Counted from the stretch's first letter, positions 35,646-44,526 are shown. The stretch: 64,000 nucleotides of DNA from an uncultured Rhodospirillales bacterium (GCA_903835235.1 CAILMF010000054.1:513654-577653); one strand, 5' to 3'. Notes: generated by a model not told the origin, from the sequence alone. A program made the numbers and translations.

Positions 35646-36074
35646 TCAGCGCGTGGAAACCACCAGCACCGGGGTGATGCCGCGCACGCGCAGGCCGTCG
35701 GTCAGGATGGTCAGGTCCACCCGGGCGACGCGCCGGTCGCTCATCATGCGGTGGAACAGGCAGGCATAGCTGCTGGTTTGCCGATAATCCGCCCGGCAGT
35801 CGAAGCCCGCCCGTTGCAGCCGGTTCAGCAACGGCACCAGGTCGGTGCCGGCGGGGTGCTGCTGGTTCAGGTCGCGGGTCATGGCCTCGGTGCCCGCGCG
35901 CGACCCCTGGTTCACGTAGACATCGAACTCGGCCGGCGGCGAAGGGCTGCCGATGACCCCTGTGGCCCAGCCCACGGCGCCGATCAGGCCGCCCAGCAGC
36001 ACCATGAAGCCCAGCGCAAGCCAGGTGGAGCGCAGGTTGTCCGGCAGGAAGGTCAGGCGCTGGCTGAAGGACAT
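35646..36074 (-). CDS. Single-pass membrane-anchored protein of unknown function
   Basis: 142 residues from the ATG at 36074 (MSFSQRLTFLPDNLRSTW). One transmembrane helix at about residues 21-42 (ALGFMVLLGGLIGAVGWATG) and a periplasmic-looking C-terminal domain of about 100 residues with two cysteines (CRADYRQTSSYAC). No family recognised. It lies 70 bases upstream of the MoxR gene on the same strand and is divergent from the D-aminoacylase-like gene. Codon usage and composition match the neighbours, which supports it being real. Confidence 0.6.
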   Translation of the reverse strand: MSFSQRLTFLPDNLRSTWLALGFMVLLGGLIGAVGWATGVIGSPSPPAEFDVYVNQGSRAGTEAMTRDLNQQHPAGTDLVPLLNRLQRAGFDCRADYRQTSSYACLFHRMMSDRRVARVDLTILTDGLRVRGITPVLVVSTR

Positions 36075-36207
36075 GGCACGCTTTCGGCTGGGCAGTGCGA
36101 AGCTAGCGACGGAACATCGCCAGATCCATAACGCCGGGGGGAAATATTGCATGGGGCCCAGGTCGGCGCCATGCTGGAGATTAAAGTCCCGAGGGAGTCC
36201 AAAACCC

Positions 36208-37923
36208 ATGCATGATCTGGTCATCCGCGGCGGCACCATTGTCGATGGTACCGGCGCCACCGCCTTCACCGGCGACATCGCCATCGACGGCGACCGCCTG
36301 GCCCAGGTGGGCGGCAAGGCCGGCCCCGGCCGCCGGGAAGTGCAGGCCGATGGCCGCCTGGTGACGCCAGGCTGGGTGGACGTGCATACCCATTACGACG
36401 GCCAGGCCACCTGGGACCCGGTGCTGGCGCCGTCCTCCTGGCATGGCGTGACGACGATCCTGATGGGCAATTGCGGCGTCGGTTTCGCGCCGGTGAAGCG
36501 CCAGCATCACAAGGCGCTGATCGACCTGATGGAAGGCGTGGAGGACATCCCCGGCATTGCCCTGGCGGAAGGCCTGAAGTGGGACTGGGAGAGTTTTCCG
36601 GAATACCTGGACGCGCTCAGCCGCCTGCCGCGCACCATCGATGTCGGCGCCCAGCTGGCCCACCATCCGTTGCGCGTCTATGCCATGGGTGACCGCGCCA
36701 TCGCCCGTGAGAACGCCACCGCCGACGACATCGCGCTGATGTCCAGGCTGGCCGAGGAAGCCATGCGCGCCGGCGCCTTCGGCTTCACCACGTCACGCAC
36801 CGACCAGCACAAGACGCCCGATGGCCAGCTGGTGCCCGGCCGCTACGCCGAGGAGATCGAGCTGCTGGAAATCGGCCGCGGCATGGCCCGCGCGGGACGC
36901 GGTACCTTCGGCATGCTCAGCGACTTCGACGACGAGGCCGCCGAGTTCAAGTGGATGACCGAGATCGCCCGCACCACCAAGCGGCCGATGTGGTTCCTGC
37001 TGACCGACCGCAGCTACGACCCCAGCCGCTGGCGCCGCCTGATGGACGGCGTCCGTGCCGCCCGCGCCCAGCGCATTCCGCTGGCCGCCCAGGTGGCCGG
37101 CCGCACCGTCGGCCTGATCCTCGGCCTGACCACCTCGCTGAACCCCTTTGCCCTGCGCGAAGGCTATGCGGCGCTGGCCCACCTTTCCCCGGCCGAGCAA
37201 CTGGCCGAGCTGCGCAAGCCGGAGGTACGCGAGGCCATCCTGCGCGAGGAAGCCTCCCCCCGCCTGATGGACGTGCTGCCGCCGCTGTCCCGCCAGATCG
37301 CCACGCGCTGGGACCGCATGTACATCCTGGGCGACACGCCGGACTACGAGCCGCCGCCGGAGCGCAGCATCGAGGCGATGGCCGCCAAGACCAACAAGAC
37401 CCCCGCCGAGTTCTGCTACGACTACTTCACCGGTGGCGATGGCGGCCGGATGCTCTACTTCCCCGTCACCAACTATGTCCATGGCGACCTGGAAGTGGTG
37501 CGGGAGATGATCACCGATCCGCATACGGTGCTGGGTCTTTCGGATGGCGGCGCGCATTGCGGCGTGATCTGCGACAGCTCGCTGCCCAGCTTCATGCTGA
37601 CCCATTGGGCGCGCGACCGTACCCGCGGCGACAAGCTGCCGCTGGAGTTCCTGGTCAAGCGCAGCACCAGCGAAACCGCCGACTTCTTCGGCATGCCGGA
37701 CCGTGGCCGGCTGCAGGTAGGCAAGAAGGCCGATGTCAACGTCATCGACTTCAACCACCTGCGCCTGCACCACCCGGAGATGATCTACGACCTGCCCGCC
37801 GGCGGCCGGCGCCTGGTGCAGCATGTGGATGGCTACGACATGACCGTGTGCAGCGGCGTGCCGATATTCGAGCGTGGCGTGGAAACCGGCGCCCGCCCGG
37901 GCAAGCTGATCCGCGCGCAGTAG
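36208..37923 (+). CDS. N-acyl-D-amino-acid deacylase family amidohydrolase
   Basis: 571 residues. The ATG at 36208 has GAGGGAG about 10 bases upstream. Opening HDLVIRGGTIVDGTG is typical of the amidohydrolase-3/D-aminoacylase family. The metal motif HTHYDGQATWDP is near residues 66-77, followed by the family GNCGVGFAP with the bridging cysteine. Later motifs include LSDGGAHCGVICD (metal Asp) and a C-terminal beta strand with VGKKADVNVIDF. It hydrolyses N-acyl groups or cyclic amides; substrate not set. Probably a single-gene transcript ending in hairpins at 37943-37993. Confidence 0.85.
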   Translation: MHDLVIRGGTIVDGTGATAFTGDIAIDGDRLAQVGGKAGPGRREVQADGRLVTPGWVDVHTHYDGQATWDPVLAPSSWHGVTTILMGNCGVGFAPVKRQHHKALIDLMEGVEDIPGIALAEGLKWDWESFPEYLDALSRLPRTIDVGAQLAHHPLRVYAMGDRAIARENATADDIALMSRLAEEAMRAGAFGFTTSRTDQHKTPDGQLVPGRYAEEIELLEIGRGMARAGRGTFGMLSDFDDEAAEFKWMTEIARTTKRPMWFLLTDRSYDPSRWRRLMDGVRAARAQRIPLAAQVAGRTVGLILGLTTSLNPFALREGYAALAHLSPAEQLAELRKPEVREAILREEASPRLMDVLPPLSRQIATRWDRMYILGDTPDYEPPPERSIEAMAAKTNKTPAEFCYDYFTGGDGGRMLYFPVTNYVHGDLEVVREMITDPHTVLGLSDGGAHCGVICDSSLPSFMLTHWARDRTRGDKLPLEFLVKRSTSETADFFGMPDRGRLQVGKKADVNVIDFNHLRLHHPEMIYDLPAGGRRLVQHVDGYDMTVCSGVPIFERGVETGARPGKLIRAQ

Positions 37924-37942
37924 CCCGGCAGCCCCACCGTCC

Positions 37943-37963
37943 TCACCGGGCTTGTCCCGGTGA
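37943..37963. terminator. Hairpin between convergent genes
   Basis: Perfect 8-base-pair stem TCACCGGG / CCCGGTGA around loop CTTGT. It lies between the convergent D-aminoacylase-like and DUF1028 genes, and being symmetrical it could act on both strands. No T-run. Confidence 0.4.
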
Positions 37964-37972
37964 TCTCCCCGG

Positions 37973-37993
37973 CGCGGCGACTACCTCGCCGCG
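37973..37993. terminator. Second hairpin, overlapping the DUF1028 stop
   Basis: Perfect 8-base-pair stem CGCGGCGA / TCGCCGCG around loop CTACC. The loop contains the stop codon of the minus-strand DUF1028 gene. With the preceding hairpin it may form a double 3' end for plus-strand transcripts. Confidence 0.35.
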
Positions 37994-38631
37994 TTGGGGT
38001 TCACCGCCCGCACCACAAACTCCTCGACGGAAGGCCGGTAGGCGTCCCAGATCCGGCGCAACTCGGCCACCGCCGCGGGGTGCAGGTCCACCCGCAGATC
38101 CACCAGCGGGAAGTCCTCGCGCTCCACCACCAATAGCACGGCGGAGACCACCGGCTGCGGCTCGCCGCCCGCCACCAGCCCGGCTTCCAGCCCACGCATC
38201 AAACGCTCGGCCAGCGGCTCCGCCTCGGCGGCCAGGAAGGCGTCGCGCATCGCCGCGGGCACGCGGTCATTGGCCAAGATGTTGCCCAGCGCCAGCACAT
38301 CCTTGCCATGCGCGGCCTCCAGGCTCGGCTTCACCCGCGCGCCATGGAAATGCGCGGTGCGCCCCGTCGCATCCAGCACCGCCAGCTGCCGCCATTGATG
38401 GTCTGGCGTGCTGGCCACCAGCGCCGCCAGCGCCTGTTCCGCCGAGCAGCCGGAACGCAGCAACGCCAGCCCGCGCGGCCCCAACCGCGGGTCCGTCCGA
38501 TGCTGGGTCAGCACCGCGCCGACGCCCGGCGCACAGAACGGCACCCGGCTGCCCACCGCGATGGAAGACGTGGTGACGGCGGCGCCGAACTGCCCGGTGC
38601 GGGCGCAGCGCCCGATCAGCGAGAAGGTCAC
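37981..38631 (-). CDS. DUF1028 family protein (Ntn-hydrolase-like)
   Basis: 216 residues starting with GTG at 38631 (VTFSLIGRCARTGQFGAAVTT), which overlaps the stop of the luciferase-like gene as GTGA. The full DUF1028 (PF06267) pattern is visible, including GVGAVLTQHRTDPRLGPRGLALL and the FHGARVKPSL segment. The family is predicted to be Ntn-type hydrolases but has no settled reaction. Translational coupling to a flavin monooxygenase suggests both act on the same compound. Confidence 0.85.
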   Translation of the reverse strand: MTFSLIGRCARTGQFGAAVTTSSIAVGSRVPFCAPGVGAVLTQHRTDPRLGPRGLALLRSGCSAEQALAALVASTPDHQWRQLAVLDATGRTAHFHGARVKPSLEAAHGKDVLALGNILANDRVPAAMRDAFLAAEAEPLAERLMRGLEAGLVAGGEPQPVVSAVLLVVEREDFPLVDLRVDLHPAAVAELRRIWDAYRPSVEEFVVRAVNPNAAR

Positions 38632-39809
38632 TCGGCGGCGGCCCGCATCGGCACCGCGGCGTCGCGCCGGCGCTTCAGCTCCGGAATCACCTGCTGCGCC
38701 AGGCCGGTGATGGTCTTCACCACCTTCCACTGCGGCATGTCGCCGCGATGGATCTGGAAGATCACCCGGCTGCTTCCGGCTTCCTCGGCCCAGCGCTCCA
38801 CCGTATCCGCCACCGTCTTCGGGCTGCCGGCGACGACGCGGAAATTGGCCTGCATCGCCTCCCAGTCGAACTTGCCATGCAGGTCCGGCAGCATCTTGCC
38901 GTTGCGCCGCTTGAACTCCTCCAACGAGAGGTAGCCAGGCGCGTCGATGAACCGTCCAGCCCGCGTCAGCGTGTTGAAGAAGAACTTCACGTGCGGCAGC
39001 ATCTCCGCCATGGCTTCCTCGTCGGTGTCGCCGACATAGGCCATGCACACCATCGGCAGCTGGTCCGGCCTGATGGTGTGGCCATGCACCGCCGCGCGTT
39101 CCCGCAGCCGCGCCTGCGCCGCCAGCTGGTTCACAATGGGGCTGAAGGTGCTGGAATAGCCAAGCCCGCGCTCGGCCGCCAACTCGATCGTCTCCGGACT
39201 TCCCGACCCCACCAGATAAACAGGCGGATGCGGCTGCTGCATCGGCTTCGGCCACAGGTTCAGGAAGCGGTAGTTGAAGAAGCGCCCCTCATGCCGCAGC
39301 GGCCCGTCCTCGGTCCAGGCGCGCAGGATCACGTCCAACGCCTCCTGAAAGCGCTCCCGCGCCGTCACCGGGTTGGCGGTGCCGGCCCAGTATTCCATCG
39401 GCGTGCCCAGCGGGAAGGCAACCTCCAGCCGGCCGCCGCTCATCACGTCCAGCATGGCGTAGCTGGCCGCCAGGCGGTGGGGGTAGTCCAACCCCGGCGG
39501 CGTGCCCATGACGCAAATCTTGGCGCGCGTGGTCTGCGGGATCAACGCCGCGGCGATGATGCTCGGCACCGGCATCATGCTGTAGGCGGTGGCGTGGTGT
39601 TCGTTGACGCAGAGACCGTCGAAGCCGAGCTTCTCGGCCATCACCATCTCGTCCAGGTAGCGCTTGTACAGCGCATTGCCTTCCTTGGGGTCGAACAGCT
39701 TGTTCGGGAAGTCGACCCACAGGCTCTCGTAGTCCGCCACGTTCTCCGGCAGCTTGGAATAGGGCATGAAGTGCCAGGCGAAGAACTCGGTATTCGGCAG
39801 GATCGACAT
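38628..39809 (-). CDS. LLM-class flavin-dependent oxidoreductase
   Basis: 393 residues of the bacterial luciferase-like monooxygenase family. The opening FFAWHFMPYSKLP, the NEHHATAYSMMP motif and GRLEVAFPLG loop are typical of the TIM-barrel flavin-binding fold. The two-component type needs FMNH2 from a separate reductase, and none is seen nearby. It is upstream of, and overlaps, the DUF1028 gene. Divergent from the alpha/beta hydrolase gene across 89 bases. The substrate could be a sulfonate, amine or heterocycle; not resolvable. Confidence 0.87.
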   Translation of the reverse strand: MSILPNTEFFAWHFMPYSKLPENVADYESLWVDFPNKLFDPKEGNALYKRYLDEMVMAEKLGFDGLCVNEHHATAYSMMPVPSIIAAALIPQTTRAKICVMGTPPGLDYPHRLAASYAMLDVMSGGRLEVAFPLGTPMEYWAGTANPVTARERFQEALDVILRAWTEDGPLRHEGRFFNYRFLNLWPKPMQQPHPPVYLVGSGSPETIELAAERGLGYSSTFSPIVNQLAAQARLRERAAVHGHTIRPDQLPMVCMAYVGDTDEEAMAEMLPHVKFFFNTLTRAGRFIDAPGYLSLEEFKRRNGKMLPDLHGKFDWEAMQANFRVVAGSPKTVADTVERWAEEAGSSRVIFQIHRGDMPQWKVVKTITGLAQQVIPELKRRRDAAVPMRAAAE

Positions 39810-39898
39810 GCTGTTTGCCTCCGCAACGGACGCCGCATCTTAACCCTGGACCCCAGCGCCCCGGCCAGCGAATATTTCCGCGCAGCGGGGGATGGCGA

Positions 39899-40735
39899 AT
39901 GAGCGCGACACTGGAAAAAGCCAGGGCGACCATGGCGGGGTTCGAGCGGCATGAGCTGATGCTCGGCGGCATCCGCACCGTGGTCCACACCAAGGGGGAA
40001 GGCACGCCGCTGGTCTTCCTGCACGGCGCCGGCACTTTTACGGGTTTCGCCTTCGCCAAGGACTGGGCGAAGACACACCGCGTCATCATCCCCTACCACC
40101 CCGGCTTCGGCGAGAGCGACGACGACAAGCGGATCGACTGCATCGGCGACTACGCGCTGCATTGCCTGGACCTGTTCGACGCGCTGGGCCTCGGCCAGAT
40201 CCAACTGGCCGGCTATTCCTTCGGCGGCTGGATGGCGGCCGAGACCGCGATCCTCCAGCCCGAACGCATCGCCAAGCTGGCGCTGATCGGCCCCGCCGGC
40301 CTGGTGGTGCGCGACCCGCCCTCGGGCGACCTGCTTGCCGCCCATCCGCGCGACATCCCGGGCCTGCTGATGCACCACCCGGAGAAGCTGAAGCCCTTCA
40401 TGCCCGCCGGCCACGACATCGAGTTCCTGACGCTGCGCTACCGCGAGCAGACCGCCATCGCCCGCGTGGTGTGGGAAAAGCCCAGCGGCAACCCCAAGCT
40501 GGAACGCTGGCTGCATCGGCTGCGCATGCCCGTGCAACTGGTGTGGGGCGAACACGACCGCCTGCGCCCGCTGGCCCATGCCCAGCGCTGGTTGGCGGCA
40601 TTGCCGGATGCCCGCCTGGCGGTGCTGCCGGATGCCGGTCACCTGGTGCTGGAGGAGACCACCGAGGCGGCGCAGCACGTCCTCGGCTTCTTCACCGGCA
40701 AGAAGCCGCGCGCGACCAAAGGGAAGAAGCCATGA
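39899..40735 (+). CDS. Alpha/beta hydrolase
   Basis: 278 residues from the ATG at 39899 (MSATLEKARATMAG). The oxyanion motif is HGAG, nucleophile elbow AGYSFGG (Ser near residue 113), Asp in WGEHDRL and catalytic His in DAGHLVLEE. All triad residues are therefore present. The C-terminus is Lys-rich ([12 protein letters not shown]). It overlaps the peptide-type receptor gene as ATGA. Probably an esterase or C-C hydrolase of small molecules; substrate unknown. Confidence 0.86.
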   Translation: MSATLEKARATMAGFERHELMLGGIRTVVHTKGEGTPLVFLHGAGTFTGFAFAKDWAKTHRVIIPYHPGFGESDDDKRIDCIGDYALHCLDLFDALGLGQIQLAGYSFGGWMAAETAILQPERIAKLALIGPAGLVVRDPPSGDLLAAHPRDIPGLLMHHPEKLKPFMPAGHDIEFLTLRYREQTAIARVVWEKPSGNPKLERWLHRLRMPVQLVWGEHDRLRPLAHAQRWLAALPDARLAVLPDAGHLVLEETTEAAQHVLGFFTGKKPRATKGKKP

Positions 40736-42303
40736 TCGCCCGCCGCACCCTGCTGGCCACCGCCAGCGCCTTGGCCGCGCCACGCATCGCCTACGCCCAG
40801 CGCAGCCGCCCGCTGCGCTTCGTGCCCTTCGCCGACCTCTCGATGCTCGACCCCATGGGCACGCCCAGCAGCATCACCCGCGACGCCGCTCTGATGATGT
40901 ACGACACGCTGTTCGGCCTGGACGCCCAGCTGCGCCCGCAGCCGCAGATGCTGGAGAGCTTCACCACCAGCCCCGACGGTCTGCGCTGGGTGCTGCGGCT
41001 GCGGCCGGGCCTGCGCTTCCATGATGGCGAGCCGGTCCTGGCGAAGGATGCCGCGGCGTCGCTGCGCCGCTGGGGCGCCATGGACAGCTTCGGCCAGGCG
41101 CTGTTCGCGGCTACCGAGGAATGTGCGGCCGAGGGCGACCGCGACATCGTCTTCCGCCTGAAGCGCCCCTTCCCCCGCCTGCCGGATGCACTTGCAAAAC
41201 TGACCGGCTTCATCCCCGCGATCATGCCGGAACGCCATGCGCTGACGCCGCGCGGGCAGTTCATCCGCGAGCCCATCGGCAGCGGCCCGTTCCGCTACCT
41301 GGCGGCCGAGAGCATGGCCGGCACCCGCCACATGTTCGAGCGCTTCGCCGGCTATGTGCCGCGCCCGCAGGGCACGCCCAGCTTTGCCGCCGGGCCGAAG
41401 CACGTCTCGCTGGAGCGGGTGGAGTGGCAGATCATCCCGGATGGCAGCACGGCGCAGAACGCGCTGGTCGCCGGCGAGATCGACTGGTGGAACCAGGTCT
41501 CCCCCGACAGCGTGGCGCCGCTGAAGCGCAACCGCGCCCTTGTCGTGGAACCCTGCGAGAGCACCGGCTATGTCGGCTTTTTGCAGTTCAACCACCTGCA
41601 CCCGCCGTTCAACAACGCGGCCGTGCGCCACGCCATCCTGGGCGCCGTAGACCAGAAGGACTACTGCATCGCCACCATGGGCGAGGACCCCGGGCTGTGG
41701 CGCACCGGCATGGGCTTCTTCTGCCCCGGCACGCCGCTGGCGAACGACGCCGGCCTGGCCGCGCTGCACACGCCGCGCAGCACGGACAAGGTAAGGCAGG
41801 CACTCAGCGCCGCCGGCTACGCGAATGAGAAGGTCATCGTCATCACCGCCGGCGATGTCGGCTTCGTCCGCGCCATGGGCCTGGTGACGGTGGACCTGCT
41901 GCGCCGCTGCGGCATGAACGCCGAGTTGCAGGAAATGGACCTGGCGACCATGATGGGCCGCCGCATGCGCCCTGCCCCGCCCAGCGAAGGTGGCTGGAGC
42001 GTCTATCCCATCGGCGGTGTCGGCTTGCAGACGCTGGACCCCGCGGTGAACACCTATCTGCGCGGCAACAAGGGCCCGTTCGGCTTTGCCGACAGCCCGG
42101 CGCTGGAAGCCCGCCGCGCCGACTGGTTCAACGCGCCCGACCTGCCGGCGCAGCAGCGCGCCGCCCGCGCCTTGCAGGAACAGGCGATGGCCGACCTGCC
42201 CTATGTGCCGCTTGGCCAATACCTGGTGCAGACGGCCTACCGCGCGGGCATCCGCCGCGGGGTGAAGGAGATGTCGGTGTTCTGGGACCTGGAGCGCGCC
42301 TGA
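40732..42303 (+). CDS. ABC transporter substrate-binding protein, peptide/nickel family 5
   Basis: 523 residues with a signal peptide ([23 protein letters not shown]) and the family-5 (DppA/OppA) domain: [35 protein letters not shown] and a [15 protein letters not shown] stretch. These proteins bind peptides, nickel complexes or glycosides in the periplasm. No permease or ATPase genes accompany it here. It is coupled to the alpha/beta hydrolase gene by a 4-base overlap and followed by rutA after 49 bases holding a 9-base-pair hairpin. Confidence 0.88.
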   Translation: MIARRTLLATASALAAPRIAYAQRSRPLRFVPFADLSMLDPMGTPSSITRDAALMMYDTLFGLDAQLRPQPQMLESFTTSPDGLRWVLRLRPGLRFHDGEPVLAKDAAASLRRWGAMDSFGQALFAATEECAAEGDRDIVFRLKRPFPRLPDALAKLTGFIPAIMPERHALTPRGQFIREPIGSGPFRYLAAESMAGTRHMFERFAGYVPRPQGTPSFAAGPKHVSLERVEWQIIPDGSTAQNALVAGEIDWWNQVSPDSVAPLKRNRALVVEPCESTGYVGFLQFNHLHPPFNNAAVRHAILGAVDQKDYCIATMGEDPGLWRTGMGFFCPGTPLANDAGLAALHTPRSTDKVRQALSAAGYANEKVIVITAGDVGFVRAMGLVTVDLLRRCGMNAELQEMDLATMMGRRMRPAPPSEGGWSVYPIGGVGLQTLDPAVNTYLRGNKGPFGFADSPALEARRADWFNAPDLPAQQRAARALQEQAMADLPYVPLGQYLVQTAYRAGIRRGVKEMSVFWDLERA

Positions 42304-42322
42304 TTGGCATAGCCCTTGCTGC

Positions 42323-42346
42323 GCCCCGCGTCTCACCACGCGGGGC
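42323..42346 (+). promoter_or_regulatory. Hairpin just upstream of rutA
   Basis: Perfect 9-base-pair stem GCCCCGCGT / ACGCGGGGC (42323-42331 and 42338-42346) with a 6-base loop. It ends 6 bases before the rutA ATG. The only Shine-Dalgarno-like bases (GGGG) are in its right arm. It may terminate the receptor transcript, control rutA translation, or both. Confidence 0.5.
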
Positions 42347-42352
42347 CTGGCC

Positions 42353-43438
42353 ATGGATATCGGCGTCTTCATTCCCATCAACAACAATGGCTGGCTGCTC
42401 TCGGCGACCTCGCCGCAATACATGCCCAGCTTCGAGTTGAATCGCCAGGTGGTGCAGAAGGCCGAGGGCTATGGCCTCGACTTCGCGCTCTCGATGATCA
42501 AGCTGCACGGCTTCGGCGGCAAGACCGAGTTCTGGGACCACGGGCTGGAGAGCTTCACGCTGATGGCCGGCCTGGCCGCCGTGACCAAGCGCATAAAACT
42601 GTTCGCCTCCACCGCGGTGCTGACCATCCCGCCCGCCATCGTCGCGCGCATGGCCACCACCATCTCGGACATCTCGGGCGGTCGCTTCGGCGTCAACATC
42701 GTCTCCGGCTGGCACAAGATAGAATACAGCCAGATGGGCCTGTGGCCCGGCGATGAACACTTCGGCAAGCGCTACGACTACAGCACCGAATACGTGCGGG
42801 TGCTGCACGACCTCTGGACCACGGGGCATTCCGACTTCAAGGGCGAATACTTCCGGATGGACGCCTGCAAGCTCAGCCCGCAGCCGGCCTCTCCCATCAA
42901 GCTGGTCAGCGCCGGGCAGAGCGACCGCGGCATGGCGTTCGCGGCTGAGTATTGCGACTACAACTTCGCGCTGGGTGAAGGCGTCAATGAGCCGACCAAA
43001 TCCGCCGGCGTCCCCGCCCGCATGCTGGCCCATGCCGCCAAGACCGGCCGCGATGTCGGCAGCTACATGCTGTTCATGGTGATCGCGGAGGCCACCGACG
43101 AAGCCGCCATGGCCAAGTGGGACCTGTACTGCGCCGGCGCCGACAGGGAAGCCCTGGCGCATCTGCTGGGCAAGGCGGCCGAGGACACCAATACCGCCTC
43201 CACCAGCATGGCCGCGGCGGTGATGCGCTCGGCCTCCCCGGTCAACTTCAACATGGGCACCATTGTCGGCAGCTATGCCCGCTGCGCCGAAATGCTGGAC
43301 GAGGTGGCGGCGATGCCGGGCGTGAAGGGCATCATGCTGACCTTCGACGACTTCCTGCTGGGCATGGACAAGTTCGGCCAGAAGATCCAGCCGCTGATGC
43401 AGTGCCGCGCCGACCGCGACCTGCCGACGGCGCTGTAG
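42353..43438 (+). CDS. rutA: Pyrimidine monooxygenase RutA
   Basis: 361 residues, equal in size to E. coli RutA (about 363). From memory the match is close along the whole length: [62 protein letters not shown] and [12 protein letters not shown]. RutA opens the uracil ring between N3 and C4 using FMNH2 and O2, starting the Rut route of pyrimidine use. No rutB-rutF gene lies in the window, so this copy is isolated. The neighbouring peptide-type receptor and hydrolase may supply or process a related ring compound. Confidence 0.88.
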   Translation: MDIGVFIPINNNGWLLSATSPQYMPSFELNRQVVQKAEGYGLDFALSMIKLHGFGGKTEFWDHGLESFTLMAGLAAVTKRIKLFASTAVLTIPPAIVARMATTISDISGGRFGVNIVSGWHKIEYSQMGLWPGDEHFGKRYDYSTEYVRVLHDLWTTGHSDFKGEYFRMDACKLSPQPASPIKLVSAGQSDRGMAFAAEYCDYNFALGEGVNEPTKSAGVPARMLAHAAKTGRDVGSYMLFMVIAEATDEAAMAKWDLYCAGADREALAHLLGKAAEDTNTASTSMAAAVMRSASPVNFNMGTIVGSYARCAEMLDEVAAMPGVKGIMLTFDDFLLGMDKFGQKIQPLMQCRADRDLPTAL

Positions 43439-43465
43439 CCGCCCTGCCGGTCCGGCCTTGGCGCG

Positions 43466-43496
43466 GGCGTCGCGTGGCCGGCGCCCACGCGACGCC
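43466..43496 (+). terminator. Strong hairpin after rutA
   Basis: Perfect 12-base-pair stem (43466-43477 and 43485-43496) with a 7-base loop, 27 bases after the rutA stop. Very G+C-rich. There is no clear T-run after it on the plus strand. Confidence 0.55.
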
Positions 43497-43802
43497 AGGT
43501 TCATGGCGGGCTTGGCGCGCGCAGGGGCGGCGGCGGCATCATCGGGGCCACTGCCTCCATCGGCCGCGACGGCCCCAGAGTCCCGTCAGCCGCAGGCAGA
43601 AGCGCCTGACCGACTCTACCCCGTCGTTTTGGCGTGTGAATCACGTCTCCGGCGATTCCACCTGCGACGAACACACGCCAGCGCCGGCGCAGAATACCTG
43701 CCGCCGCGCCGCCGATGGGGTGAATGTGATGGCCTGCACCCCGTCGCGGCATGCCGCGCCCGGCATGCCCGCCCCGCCAGGCCGTCGCCGGCGGGCAGAG
43801 GG
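43497..43802. other. Gap between rutA hairpin and tRNA-Arg
   Basis: About 300 bases with no supported gene. Short open frames on both strands give Pro/Arg-rich products without a family or ribosome-binding site. I see no mobile element, and no second copy of the tRNA 3' end that would mark an attachment site. Confidence 0.5.
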
Positions 43803-43876
43803 CGCGCCCTGAGGGACTCGAACCCCCACCCAGCCGCGTAGAAGTCGGCGGCTCTATCCAGTTGAGCTAAGGACGC
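43803..43876 (-). tRNA. tRNA-Arg (anticodon UCU)
   Basis: A 74-base cloverleaf on the minus strand. Acceptor GCGTCCT/AGGGCGC, D-arm GCTC/GAGC, T-arm GGGGG-TTCGAGT-CCCTC, discriminator G, no encoded CCA. The anticodon TCT is at 43842-43840. The anticodon stem has four good pairs, but A31 faces G39 (43845/43837) and position 38 is C. Both are unusual. It reads AGA/AGG, rare codons in this G+C-rich genome. Confidence 0.9.
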
Positions 43877-43895
43877 TAACCCTGGCGGCCGGACC

Positions 43896-44219
43896 TCAGT
43901 GGGTCCAGTTCTCGGCCCGACCGAACTTGAAATTGTCGGCATAGACCTTCGGCTTGATCGCCTTGGCCGGCTTCGGCTCCTCGACCACATAGGCGATCCC
44001 GTTCGCCTCGGCGTAGGCCACGGCCGCTTCCTTGGTCTCGAAGTGCAGGCCGACCTGCTTGGCGGTGTCGGCGCTGCCGGTCCAGCCCATCAGCGGGTCC
44101 ACCCGCAGCTTCTCGCTGGGCGGAAAGGTCAGCATCCAGCCCTGGGACTTGCCGCGGCCGGACTGCATGGCCGACTTCGGCGGGACGAAAATGCGGGCGA
44201 CGGGCAGCATCAGCGACAT
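43896..44219 (-). CDS. Complex I accessory subunit, NDUFS4-like (ETC complex I subunit)
   Basis: 107 residues from the ATG at 44219 (MSLMLPVARIFVPPKSAMQSG). It matches the ETC_C1_NDUFS4 family (PF04800): the ARIFxPxxxAMQSG opening, WMLTFPPSEKLRVDPLMGWTGS and the C-terminal YADNFKFGRAENWTH. In mitochondria and alphaproteobacteria this protein is an accessory subunit of NADH dehydrogenase. It is encoded away from any nuo operon, as is common, and here lies between two tRNA genes on the same strand. Confidence 0.92.
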   Translation of the reverse strand: MSLMLPVARIFVPPKSAMQSGRGKSQGWMLTFPPSEKLRVDPLMGWTGSADTAKQVGLHFETKEAAVAYAEANGIAYVVEEPKPAKAIKPKVYADNFKFGRAENWTH

Positions 44220-44262
44220 CAGGCAATCCTCAACGGCATCTGGCCAGCGGGGCCGACCGGTA

Positions 44263-44336
44263 TCGGGGCGACAGGATTCGAACCTGCGACTTCTACGTCC
44301 CAAACGTAGCGCTCTACCAGACTGAGCTACGCCCCG
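44263..44336 (-). tRNA. tRNA-Pro (anticodon UGG)
   Basis: A 74-base cloverleaf on the minus strand. Acceptor CGGGGCG/CGCCCCG, D-arm GCTC/GAGC, anticodon stem CTACG/CGTAG with loop TTTGGGA (anticodon TGG), T-loop TTCGAAT, discriminator A, no encoded CCA. All stems pair well. It is followed downstream by the complex I subunit gene and tRNA-Arg. Confidence 0.95.
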
Positions 44337-44497
44337 CGGGGTTTCCGGCAAGTCCAGCGCCTGATCGTCGCCGGTGGGACCACCGGCGGCGTGAATCAGC
44401 CGCTCGAACAACAGCTGGCGGCCAAGGGTTACCGGTCCGGCGCGGCGGAAGCAAGGGCAGCGGCTGCGCGGCGGCGGGCCACCCCGGCAGCCAGCGG

Positions 44498-44526
44498 TTG
44501 ACAAGCCACCGGCGTAATGGTGCTTG
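44498..44526 (+). promoter_or_regulatory. Possible promoter for the TPR glycosyltransferase gene
   Basis: Perfect -35 TTGACA at 44498-44503, then a 17-base spacer and a poor -10 (TGCTTG, 44521-44526). It sits 30-60 bases before the ATG, in the divergent region next to tRNA-Pro. Only the -35 is convincing. Confidence 0.35.

Noticed and set aside
43501..43752. Possible small gene between rutA and tRNA-Arg
   Set aside because: Pro/Arg-rich product, no ribosome-binding site and no family; part of it overlaps low-complexity DNA.
43803..44336. Genomic island attached at the tRNA genes
   Set aside because: No repeated tRNA 3' end and no integrase were seen on either side, and flanking composition is uniform.
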